This document shows, in pieces, positions 16,154-23,660 of a DNA stretch of 64,000 bases. Location of the stretch: assembly GCA_020639135.1 (NCBI GenBank), contig JACKHE010000004.1:124001-188000 (forward strand), written 5' to 3'. Below the pieces are notes generated by a model. It ran no database searches. It was not told the origin of the DNA and saw nothing but the letters and a program-made list of their open reading frames with translations. How positions within the stretch are numbered: the stretch's first letter is position 1; every line of letters begins with the position of its first letter. The DNA comes from Phycisphaeraceae bacterium. Its GTDB lineage: Bacteria; Planctomycetota; Phycisphaerae; Phycisphaerales; UBA1924. A program made the translations under genes and the position numbers.

Positions 16154-17137
16154 TCAGCGCTTGGACCCGGCGTCCTTTCTGAAGAGGGCGCTGACGGAGA
16201 GGTTGTGGTGGATGTTGTGGATGGCGTCGCCGAGGAGGTCGCCGACGCTGAGCTCGACGACCTTGTCGCGGATGGGCGCGATGCGGTCGCCGAGGGGGAC
16301 GGTGTCGGTGAGGACGATGCGGTCGATGGGGCTCTCGCGGAGCCGCTCGAGCGCGGGCCCGACGAGGACGCCGTGCGTAGCGCCGACGAGGACGCGCCGG
16401 GCGCCGTGGTCCATGACGAGCCTGGCGGCCTCGCAGACGGTGCCGGCGGTGGAGATCATGTCGTCCATCATGAGGACGGTCTTGTTTCGGACGTCGCCGA
16501 TGATGGCGCTGGAGTTTACCTTGGTCCCGCTGATGCGGCGCTTGTCGATGAAGGCGATCTCGCCGTCGAGGAACGCGGCGTACCTGCCGGCGACCTTGAC
16601 GTTGCCGACGTCGGGGCTGACGAGGACGAGGTCGCCGAGCTCGTCGCGCATGTCGCTGAAGTAGTTCAGGAACACGGGCGAGGCGGACATGTGATCGACG
16701 GGGATGTCGAAGAAGCCCTGGATCTGGGCGGCGTGCAGGTCGAGCGTGAGGACGCGGTCGGCGCCGCTGGTGGTGATCATGTTCGCCACGAGCTTGGCGG
16801 TGATGGGCGTGCGGCCCTCCTCCTTGCGGTCCTGCCTGGCGTAGCCGTAGTAGGGCAGGACGGCGGTGACGCGCGAGACCGACGCCCGCTTGAGGCAGTC
16901 GATGAAGATGAGCAGCTCCATCAGGTTGCGGTTGACGGGGTTGCTGGTGGAGAGGACGACGAAGCAGTCGCGACCTCGGACGTCCTCCTCGATCTTGACG
17001 ATGAGCTCGGAGTCGGGGAATGACTCGGTGCGACCGATCCCGAGCGGGAGCTCGAGGCGGTGGCAGATGCGCTCGGCGAGCGGGATGCTGCGGACGCCGG
17101 CGAAGATCTTCATCGAGTTGGAGTCGCCCCTGGCCAT
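16154..17137 (-). CDS. prs: Ribose-phosphate pyrophosphokinase
   Basis: This enzyme makes PRPP from ribose 5-phosphate and ATP for nucleotide, His and Trp synthesis. Motifs seen are 'FPDSELIVKIEEDVRGRDCF', 'AVLPYYGYARQDRKEEGRTP' (ATP-binding flexible loop), 'DRVLTLDLHAAQIQGFFDIP' and 'VLMMDDMISTAGTVCEAARL', which holds the PRPP-binding DDxxxTxxT loop. The 327-residue length is normal. ATG 17137 overlaps the upstream stop by one base; a GTG three bases earlier (17140) would give a 4-base overlap, and either start is possible. Confidence 0.95.
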   Translation of the reverse strand: MARGDSNSMKIFAGVRSIPLAERICHRLELPLGIGRTESFPDSELIVKIEEDVRGRDCFVVLSTSNPVNRNLMELLIFIDCLKRASVSRVTAVLPYYGYARQDRKEEGRTPITAKLVANMITTSGADRVLTLDLHAAQIQGFFDIPVDHMSASPVFLNYFSDMRDELGDLVLVSPDVGNVKVAGRYAAFLDGEIAFIDKRRISGTKVNSSAIIGDVRNKTVLMMDDMISTAGTVCEAARLVMDHGARRVLVGATHGVLVGPALERLRESPIDRIVLTDTVPLGDRIAPIRDKVVELSVGDLLGDAIHNIHHNLSVSALFRKDAGSKR

Positions 17138-17919
17138 CACGCGCTCGCTCCTGTTGTGTTCGCGGCGAGCCGCTCGCGGAGGATCCGGTCGGTCTGCGCG
17201 AGCTGCTCGGGGGTGTTGACCGAGAGGGCGTCCCCGGCGGGGACCGCGGCGAGGGCGCCGACGGGCTCGCCTCCGGCCAGCAGCAGGGACGGGACGTCGG
17301 TGAGGTAGTACTCGCCGCTGCGCTCGTTGCGCGTGACGCGATCGAGCGAGGACCAGAGCTTGTCGGCGCGGAAGCAGTAGTAGCTGGGGTTGATCTCGCG
17401 GATTCGCTTCTGCTGGTCGGTGGCGTTCTTCTCCTCGACGATGCCGACGAAGGCGCCGGCGGCGTCGCGGACGATCCGGCCGTAGCCCGAGGGGTCATCG
17501 ACGGTCGCGGTGGCGAGCGTGGCGGCGGCGGCGGAGCCGCGGTGCTCGGCGATGAGCTGCTCGATCGTCTCGGCGCGGATGAGCGGGCCGTCGCCGCAGA
17601 GCACGACGATGTCACCGGCGAAGCCTTCGAGAAGCGGCTGCGCGCAGCGGACGGCGTGGCCGGTGCCGAGCTGCTCGTCCTGGACGGCGAACTCGATTGA
17701 GGCGTCGCCGGGGTCGATGCGTTCGAGCGCTTCGCGGACGAGCTCCTGGCGGTGACCGACGACGGCGATGACGCGGGAGCACCCGGCCTCGAGGCAGGCG
17801 CGCGCGACCCAGCAGACCATCGGGGCGCCGCACGTTTCGTGGACGACCTTGGGGAGGTCGCTGTTCATGCGGGTGCCTTTGCCCGCCGCGAGGATGATGG
17901 CCGCGGTTTGATGCGTCAT
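17137..17919 (-). CDS. GlmU-like UDP-GlcNAc pyrophosphorylase, uridyltransferase domain only
   Basis: 260 residues. The N-terminal 'AIILAAGKGTRMNSDLPKVV' is the nucleotidyltransferase signature. It is followed by 'VAVVGHRQELV'-like text (here IAVVGHRQELVREAL), 'QDEQLGTGHAVRCAQPLLEG' and VVLCGDGPLI with the metal-binding Asp, then GYGRIVRD and 'EKNATDQQKRIREINPSYYC'. All point to GlmU. The left-handed beta-helix acetyltransferase half of bifunctional GlmU (total about 450 residues) is absent and no frame continues it, so a separate acetyltransferase must exist if GlmU chemistry is complete. It begins 50 bases after tRNA-Gln on the same strand and overlaps prs at its 3' end. Confidence 0.85.
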   Translation of the reverse strand: MTHQTAAIILAAGKGTRMNSDLPKVVHETCGAPMVCWVARACLEAGCSRVIAVVGHRQELVREALERIDPGDASIEFAVQDEQLGTGHAVRCAQPLLEGFAGDIVVLCGDGPLIRAETIEQLIAEHRGSAAAATLATATVDDPSGYGRIVRDAAGAFVGIVEEKNATDQQKRIREINPSYYCFRADKLWSSLDRVTRNERSGEYYLTDVPSLLLAGGEPVGALAAVPAGDALSVNTPEQLAQTDRILRERLAANTTGASA

Positions 17920-17969
17920 GCCACGAGTGAGGTCGGTTGAGCGCATCGGACGCGAGCGATCGGTAGAAG

Positions 17970-18040
17970 TTGGCCCGCCAAGATTCGAACTTGGACTGGA
18001 GGTACCAAAAACCCCTGTGCTACCATTACACCACGGGCCA
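17970..18040 (-). tRNA. tRNA-Gln (anticodon TTG)
   Basis: Read on the minus strand. The acceptor arms TGGCCCG / CGGGCCA pair fully and begin with U1, as tRNA-Gln does. The anticodon loop TTTTGGT gives anticodon TTG, and the T-arm contains GTTCGAATC. No CCA is encoded. It sits just upstream of the glmU-like gene, probably in the same transcript. Confidence 0.95.
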
Positions 18041-18325
18041 GTTCGCGCCGCGTTGCGTCGGATGCTGCTGCTGTTCCGCCACGGTCTCCGCTGTTGGGCG
18101 CATCGGCGCTGACGCCGTTGCGCGGGTGTCCGAACCACAGTCGCGGCCCGGGCCGATCGGGGTCTCCCTGGGAGACGGTCCGACCGAGAAGCGAGACCGC
18201 GGCAAACTCTCCCGAGCGGGATCCGGCAAACGCCGCGAACGCCGGACCCATGCCGCGCCTCAAGCGTCGCGGACGGCTCATCAGTGGAGAGCGGGGGATC
18301 GTAGGGGAGCGCGGGGCCCAGTCAA

Positions 18326-19258
18326 TCAGACGTCGTCGGGATCCGCCGGGTTCTCGGCTTCATCCAGTTGGGGCTCGGCGCCGCCTCGGATCGCGGATTC
18401 GCTGATGGTGTCGTAGCACGTCGCCAGGAGCCCCACGAGGGGGAACTTGCCGACGTGGAAGGGGCTGGGTCCCAGCCGGCGGAGCAGGGCGTGGCTGACC
18501 TGGGGCCTGGCCAGGGGGGTCTCGAAGTCGTCCAGCCCTTCGCCGCCAGACCAGAAGTCGTCGAGCAGGGTTTCCAGCGGCTGTGCGGGGGTCTGGGCGG
18601 CCTCGATCGGTTTGGGGGCGTAGGCGGGGGCGAGGCCCGAGGCGGCGCCGGCGAGGGCGCGGCGCTGGCGGAGCCGCTCGCGGAACTCATCCTCCGGGAT
18701 GCCGCGGAGGTGGAAAAGGAGGAAGGGGTCGCTGTCGAGTCGCTCGGCGATGATCGCGGCGACGCAGCAGACATCGGGGGAGACGAGGTCCTCGATGTCG
18801 TGCTGGGGTCCCTTGACGCGCAGTTTCACGTCGTCGGGCTCGGACGGGAAGAGCCGGATGCCCATCGGCGCGAAGAGGTCCTCGACATCGCGCGGCAGGT
18901 CGCCGGCGAGGAGCTTGGCGGCGAAGAGGGACTGGTCCGCCATCGAGCGGGTCAGGCGCTCCCAGAACTCGTGGTCGTAGGTCGCCACGGCGAGCGTGAC
19001 GGTGCGCTTGGGCTCGCCCCGGCCGTGCAGGAGCGCGGTGATGGAGCCGTGGCCGATGTCGAGCCTGCGGACGACGGACTGCCGGGCGAGGGTGATTCCC
19101 ATCGCGACGGTGTGCGGATCGGCGTGGGACTCGAAGTAGCGCATCCATCGCAGGCCGACCCAGCTTGTCGCGACGGGGCCTTCCTTGGTGGAGAGCTTGA
19201 TCGCGGCGGGGGTGCGCCGGGTGGAGCGTGTCCTGTTGACGCTGGTGCGGCGGGCCAT
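18326..19258 (-). CDS. SWIM-family-like protein lacking zinc ligands, helicase partner
   Basis: 310 residues with a basic N-terminus. The layout follows the SWIM zinc-finger proteins often found beside SNF2 helicases: an aromatic start (TSWVGLRWMRYFESH), then 'RQSVVRRLDIGHGSITALLH', 'LLAGDLPRDVEDLFAPMGIR', and AERLDSDPFLLFHLRG at the end of the finger. Where those proteins have CxC...CxH, this one reads 'VKGPQHDIEDLVSPDVCCVA', so the zinc site is gone. It starts 2 bases after the SNF2 stop (TGACCATG) and must be co-translated with it. Role inferred: accessory subunit or specificity factor. Confidence 0.72.
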   Translation of the reverse strand: MARRTSVNRTRSTRRTPAAIKLSTKEGPVATSWVGLRWMRYFESHADPHTVAMGITLARQSVVRRLDIGHGSITALLHGRGEPKRTVTLAVATYDHEFWERLTRSMADQSLFAAKLLAGDLPRDVEDLFAPMGIRLFPSEPDDVKLRVKGPQHDIEDLVSPDVCCVAAIIAERLDSDPFLLFHLRGIPEDEFRERLRQRRALAGAASGLAPAYAPKPIEAAQTPAQPLETLLDDFWSGGEGLDDFETPLARPQVSHALLRRLGPSPFHVGKFPLVGLLATCYDTISESAIRGGAEPQLDEAENPADPDDV

Positions 19259-19260
19259 GG

Positions 19261-22200
19261 TCAGCTCCCCCCCAGGCTGGTCTGTGGCGCGCCGCGTCTG
19301 CTGATCTCGTCGGCGGGCTCGCCGGCGTCGGCGTCCTCGTCGTCGTCGTCGAATGAATCGGCGACCGCGCCGGAGCGGAGGGAGAGCAGCTCGCGGAGCT
19401 GGCCCGTGGAGAGCTCGGTGAGCCAGGTCTCGCCGGAGCCGATGATCGTTTCGGCGAGCTCGGTCTTCTCCTCGATCATCTGGTCGATGCGCTCTTCGAG
19501 TGTCCCGGCGACAACGAACTTGTGGACCTGGACGGTGCGCGTCTGGCCGATGCGGTGGGCGCGGTCGGTGGCCTGGTTCTCGACGGCGGGGTTCCACCAG
19601 CGGTCAAAGTGGATGACGTGGGAGGCGGCGGTGAGGTTCATGCCGACGCCGCCGGCCTTGAGCGAGAGGATGAAGATCGGCGCGGAGCCGTCGGCCTGCT
19701 GGAAGCGGTCGATCATCTGCTGCCGCACGGCGCGTGGCGTCCCGCCGTGGAGGAAGAGGACCTCGCGGTCGAACTCGTGCATGAGCGTGGCCTGGAGGAT
19801 GGCGCCCATGGTGCGGAACTGGGTGAAGATGAGCGTCTGATCGCCGGCGGCGAGGGACTCGTCGAGGAGCTGGATGAGCCTCGTGGTCTTGCCGGATCGC
19901 GAGGGCTGCGGGGTGCGGTCGCCGGACGGGTCGTACTCGCCCAGGAACTGCGCGGGGTGGTTGCAGATCTGCTTGAGCTTGACGAGCATCGCCAGGACCA
20001 TGCCGCGGCGGCGGACACCCTCGGCGCGATCGACCTCGCCGAGCATCTCGTTGACGGCGGCCTGGTAGAGGGTGGCCTGCTCGGCGGTGAGGCTGGCGAA
20101 CTCCTTGGTCTCGACCTTGGGCGGGAGGTCCACGTTGATGTTGGGGTCGCTCTTGAGCCGACGGAGGATGTAGGGCTGGACGAGCGCGCGGAGCCTGGCG
20201 CGGCGCTGCTTGTCGTGGCGTTTCTCGATGGGCGCGGCGAAGCGGCGGCGGAAGCGGTCGGGCGTTCCCAGCCAGCCGGGGTTGCAGAACTGCATGATCG
20301 ACCAGAGCTCGGTGAGCCGGTTCTCGACGGGGGTGCCGGTGAGCGCGATGCGCCGCGGCGATTGGAGCTGGCGGATCGCCTGGGTCTGCTTGGTCGTGGG
20401 GTTCTTGATGTTCTGCGCCTCGTCGAGCACGATCCGACCCCACGGGACGCGGGTCAGCGACTCGCGGTCGCGGTTGGCGAGCGCGTAGGTCGTGATGACG
20501 ATGTCGTGCGCGCTCGCGGCGTTGACGAGCGCATCGTCGGTGTGGCGCTCGGGGCCGTGGTGAACGAGTGCGCTGAGCCCGGGCGTGAAGCGGATGATCT
20601 CCCGGCGCCAGTTCTCGACGACGGACATGGGCGCGATGATGAGGGTCGGCCCGATGACGGGGCCCTTGCCCGTGCGCTCGAGCTCCTTGTCGCTCTGGAC
20701 GAGCGCGAGGAGCTGGATGGTCTTGCCCAGGCCCATGTCGTCGGCGAGGCAGGCGCCGAGGCCGTGGTGTTCGAGGAAGGAGAGCCAGCTGACGCCGCGC
20801 TTCTGGTAGGGGCGGAGGACGCCCTCGAAGCCATCGGGCTGCTGGAGTTCGGGCATGCGCTCGTCGGAGTCGTCGGAGAAGAGGTCGGCGACCCAGCCGG
20901 TGGCGTCGAGCCCCAGGACCTCGACGCCGGTCTCTTCCGCCTCGGCGTCAAAGGCGAGGTGCATCGCCTCGCCGAGGGTGATCTGCCCGCCGGCGTTCTC
21001 GCGGAGGAACTTCGCGGCGGCCTTGACGTCCCTGGGCCGGATCTCGATCCATCGACCGGCGACGCGGACGAGGGGCGTGTTCTCGGAGGCGAGGCGTTCG
21101 AGGTCCTCGACGGAGAGCGCGGTGTCGCCGACGGCGATGCGCCAGTGGTAATCGACGAGCGCGCCGAGGCCGAAGCTGGACGCGGGGGAGCGATCGCCCG
21201 CGGCGCCGGGCTCGGGGACGGTGGGGTCGGACTCGATCTGGAGCCTGACGCCGAGGCGCGCGGCGGGGGAATCCCACCAGGCGGGGGCCTCGACGGCGAC
21301 GCCTTCTTCAAGGAGCAGCGGCCTAACCTCGCGGAGGAACTGGTAGGCCTGCTTCGTGTTGAGTTCGACGACCTCGGGCTGCGCGCCGTCGAGCGCCTTT
21401 TCGAGCGGGAGGTAGAGGCGGGACGCACGGCCGAGTTCGCGCAGGAGGAGCTCCTGCGGGGATTCGAGGCGGAGACCGTTGGCGGTGATGGCGTCGGCGC
21501 CGGCGGACCAGATGTCGGCGGCTTCGACTTCCACGCGCTCGTCCTCGACGGCGCGGAGCGCGATGCGCAGGCGCCAGACGAGGTCATCGCCGGGCGCCTG
21601 GAAATCGCCGAGCGTGGCGCTGGCGATCGGTTCTTCGAGGCGGAGCGCCAGGCGCCAGGCGGCGTCGGCGCCCCGGTCGTCGAGGCGGGAGATCCACCGG
21701 CGGACGGAGCGGACCATGTCCGAGCGCAGCTCGGGGGCGGCCGGGGAATCGACGCCCTCGTCGAGCAGGCCGGTGAGCCAGGCGACCTGCGGGTCCTGCG
21801 CGGCGTCTCGGTCCTCGACGGCCTCGATCATCTGCTCGGAGCGGAGCGCGCTCCGGCATGCGGCGTCGATGACGGCGTCGAGGAATCCGGAGAGGATCGG
21901 CCAAGGCTCGTGCTCGGAGCTGTCGCACGCGGCGCGCGCGCTCGTGGGCATCGCGCGCAGGAGCGCGCTGGTGCGCATCGCCGCGGACTCGTCGCCCAGC
22001 CAGGGGCGCCAGCCCCCGCGGAGATCGCCGTCGGCGCCCTGGTAGAGCATCGGGACGAATCGCTGCTCGGCCAGGAGCGACCTGGCGTGCCGGGCGGCGG
22101 CGGCGAAGAAGGGCACGGTCGGCCCCAGCGCGACGTGGCGCGCCTCGGGGGTCGCGCTTGATCGCCATCGCGCGCTCGATGCGCTGGTCTCGTCGGCGAG

Positions 22201-22602
22201 GTCCTCGATCGCGTCGAGCACGGCCGGCGCCAGGTCGGGCGGGACCGCGGTTGCGGCGACGGACCACTCCCGGAGCGCGGCGGCGTCGAGCCCGGCGCCG
22301 AGCGAGGCCGCGTGCCCGGTCGCGTGCGAGAGCGTGGGGCTGGGTGCGGGCCTGTTGTCGATGGTCGGGAGGAGGACGTGGACGGCGCGGTCGGCGTCGT
22401 CGAGCCGGCGGAGCGCACCGGGGAGCGCGGCGTCGAGCATCGCGCGGCAGGTGTGCGGATCTGCGGCGAACGGGTGGCGCGGAGCATCGCTGGCTGGCGC
22501 CTCGGGGTTTGCGGCGCGTGCGGCGTCGTTCGGGGCGACCCCTGACGATTCCGCCCAGACCGCGAGGGCGCCCTGAGTCCAGTGCGTGTGGATGACCAGC
22601 AT
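19261..22602 (-). CDS. SNF2-family DEAD/DEAH-box helicase (HepA/RapA-like)
   Basis: 1113 residues. About 560 N-terminal residues of family-specific sequence are followed by the Swi2/Snf2 ATPase core. The core has 'GLGACLADDMGLGKTIQLLA' (motif I, Lys at about 627), 'TLIIAPMSVVENWRREI' (Ia), VLDEAQNIKNP (motif II, DEAQ), 'RIALTGTPVENRLTELWSI' (III), QTLIFTQF (IV), LSLKAGGVGMNLTAASHVI (V) and DRAHRIGQ (VI). The acidic C-terminus has a run of Asp/Glu. Such proteins use ATP to move along double-stranded DNA and remodel bound proteins. It is paired with the SWIM-like gene downstream. ATG 22602 opens the conserved region; tRNA-Lys lies 65 bases upstream. Confidence 0.93.
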   Translation of the reverse strand: MLVIHTHWTQGALAVWAESSGVAPNDAARAANPEAPASDAPRHPFAADPHTCRAMLDAALPGALRRLDDADRAVHVLLPTIDNRPAPSPTLSHATGHAASLGAGLDAAALREWSVAATAVPPDLAPAVLDAIEDLADETSASSARWRSSATPEARHVALGPTVPFFAAAARHARSLLAEQRFVPMLYQGADGDLRGGWRPWLGDESAAMRTSALLRAMPTSARAACDSSEHEPWPILSGFLDAVIDAACRSALRSEQMIEAVEDRDAAQDPQVAWLTGLLDEGVDSPAAPELRSDMVRSVRRWISRLDDRGADAAWRLALRLEEPIASATLGDFQAPGDDLVWRLRIALRAVEDERVEVEAADIWSAGADAITANGLRLESPQELLLRELGRASRLYLPLEKALDGAQPEVVELNTKQAYQFLREVRPLLLEEGVAVEAPAWWDSPAARLGVRLQIESDPTVPEPGAAGDRSPASSFGLGALVDYHWRIAVGDTALSVEDLERLASENTPLVRVAGRWIEIRPRDVKAAAKFLRENAGGQITLGEAMHLAFDAEAEETGVEVLGLDATGWVADLFSDDSDERMPELQQPDGFEGVLRPYQKRGVSWLSFLEHHGLGACLADDMGLGKTIQLLALVQSDKELERTGKGPVIGPTLIIAPMSVVENWRREIIRFTPGLSALVHHGPERHTDDALVNAASAHDIVITTYALANRDRESLTRVPWGRIVLDEAQNIKNPTTKQTQAIRQLQSPRRIALTGTPVENRLTELWSIMQFCNPGWLGTPDRFRRRFAAPIEKRHDKQRRARLRALVQPYILRRLKSDPNINVDLPPKVETKEFASLTAEQATLYQAAVNEMLGEVDRAEGVRRRGMVLAMLVKLKQICNHPAQFLGEYDPSGDRTPQPSRSGKTTRLIQLLDESLAAGDQTLIFTQFRTMGAILQATLMHEFDREVLFLHGGTPRAVRQQMIDRFQQADGSAPIFILSLKAGGVGMNLTAASHVIHFDRWWNPAVENQATDRAHRIGQTRTVQVHKFVVAGTLEERIDQMIEEKTELAETIIGSGETWLTELSTGQLRELLSLRSGAVADSFDDDDEDADAGEPADEISRRGAPQTSLGGS

Positions 22603-22666
22603 GGGGCGCGAGTTCCCTCTCGGCGGCGCGGCGGACCGACGCGCGGGGCGCCGGCGTGATCCGGAA

Positions 22667-22739
22667 TGGGGACGCTGGGACTCGAACCCAGAACCAACGG
22701 CTTAAAAGGCCGGTGCTCTACCGATTGAGCTACGTCCCC
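22667..22739 (-). tRNA. tRNA-Lys (anticodon TTT)
   Basis: Minus strand. The acceptor arms GGGGACG / CGTCCCC pair fully. The anticodon loop CTTTTAA gives anticodon TTT, and the T-arm has GTTCGAGTC. The top of the anticodon stem (27-43) appears as a C/U mismatch. The discriminator is A and no CCA is encoded. Confidence 0.94.
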
Positions 22740-22894
22740 TGCGTCTGACGCCGGGCTGCAAACACCGGTCCCGGCTGAAAAAACGAGCGGCGATTGTAGC
22801 CGGGCTCGTTGCCGCTGTGGTGTTGATCATGGAACAATCCCGTGTGGATTTCCCGCGCTGGCGGTGGAGCGCCGGGTGTGGGAGACTGCCGCCC

Positions 22895-23473
22895 ATGCCC
22901 TTCGACACCGACGCCATCCGCCAACGGATCGAGGCCTCCGCGAAGACCATCGCCTCGCTGCGCGAGCAGGCCGAGATCATCCATCGCGCCGGGGCGACGA
23001 TCGCCGGAACGCTCCGCGCCGGGGGGAAGGTGATGACCTGCGGCAACGGGGGCTCGGCGGCCGAGGCACTTCATCTTGCGGAGGAGATGATCGGGCGCTA
23101 CCGCGACGAGCGGCCCCCGCTGGCGGCGGTGTGTCTGAACGCGGACCCCACGGCGCTGACGTGCATCGGCAACGATTTCGGGTTCGACGCGATCTACGCC
23201 CGGCAGGTCCGGGGGCTGGGCCGGTCCGGGGACACGCTGGTAGTCTTTTCCACGAGCGGGAAGAGCCCCAATGTCCGGCTGGCTCTTGAGGCGGCGAAGT
23301 CCCTTGGGATCAAGACCATCGGGCTGCTGGGCAAGGGCGGCGGGGCCTGCCTGGGTCTCTGTGATGTCCCGATTGTTGTGGATTCTGATGACACGGCGGC
23401 GATTCAGGAATCGCATCAGGTCGTGTTACACCTGCTCCTGGAGGCCGTGGAGGCGGCCGGGAGTTCGTTCTGA
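22895..23473 (+). CDS. gmhA: GmhA-like phosphoheptose isomerase (SIS domain)
   Basis: The 192-residue protein fits GmhA, which converts sedoheptulose 7-phosphate to heptose 7-phosphate for the LPS core or S-layer glycans. It has 'AGGKVMTCGNGGSAAEALHL' (GNGGSAADA-type loop), 'RPPLAAVCLNADPTALTCIG', the SIS phosphate-binding loop 'VFSTSGKSPNVRLALEAAKS', 'TIGLLGKGGGACLGLCDVPI', and 'IQESHQVVLHLLLEAVEA' with catalytic-region Glu and His. ATG 22895 gives the standard length. A GTG or ATG further upstream (about 22817) would add 26 residues not seen in the family. No heptose pathway neighbours are visible. Confidence 0.88.
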   Translation: MPFDTDAIRQRIEASAKTIASLREQAEIIHRAGATIAGTLRAGGKVMTCGNGGSAAEALHLAEEMIGRYRDERPPLAAVCLNADPTALTCIGNDFGFDAIYARQVRGLGRSGDTLVVFSTSGKSPNVRLALEAAKSLGIKTIGLLGKGGGACLGLCDVPIVVDSDDTAAIQESHQVVLHLLLEAVEAAGSSF

Positions 23474-23480
23474 GGGGCGG

Positions 23481-23502
23481 GACACGTCAACTCTGACGTG
23501 TC
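23481..23502 (+). terminator. Perfect hairpin after gmhA
   Basis: A 9-bp stem GACACGTCA / TGACGTGTC with a 4-base loop, starting 7 bases after the gmhA stop. There is no T-run downstream (TCTCAGCG), so it may be a weak or Rho-linked terminator. Confidence 0.5.
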
Positions 23503-23542
23503 TCAGCGAAGAGAGATCGTTTCCTTGCAATTCACCTAAGTC

Positions 23543-23556
23543 CTTTGATATCAAAG
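23543..23556. promoter_or_regulatory. 14-bp perfect palindrome, possible operator of the M36 protease gene
   Basis: CTTTGATATCAAAG is a perfect 14-bp palindrome within an AT-rich patch (about 23515-23570), 105 bases before the M36 protease start and 70 bases after gmhA. It looks like a dimeric repressor or activator site, but the binding protein is unknown. Confidence 0.4.
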
Positions 23557-23660
23557 ATCAACGTGTTTGCTTGCGAGCAGCGCCCGGGGGTGATCTCCGG
23601 GGGCTTCCTGTCGTCGATCGGCGGCCGACTCGCTGGTTGGTTGATCGCCAGGAGCCGCAT

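Noticed and set aside
15438..17615. Very long minus-strand frame that includes rplY at its end
   Set aside because: Only the last 214 codons are bL25. The rest runs through prs in another frame and has no motifs, so the start was moved to the ATG at 16082.
18168..18182. Short palindrome GTCTCCC-T-GGGAGAC upstream of tRNA-Gln
   Set aside because: A single short inverted repeat in a G+C-rich leader with no paired promoter elements; too weak to call a site.
19522..22161. 880-codon plus-strand frame antisense to the SNF2 helicase
   Set aside because: Gly/Glu/Asp/Val-rich without motifs; the helicase on the minus strand has all seven ATPase motifs.
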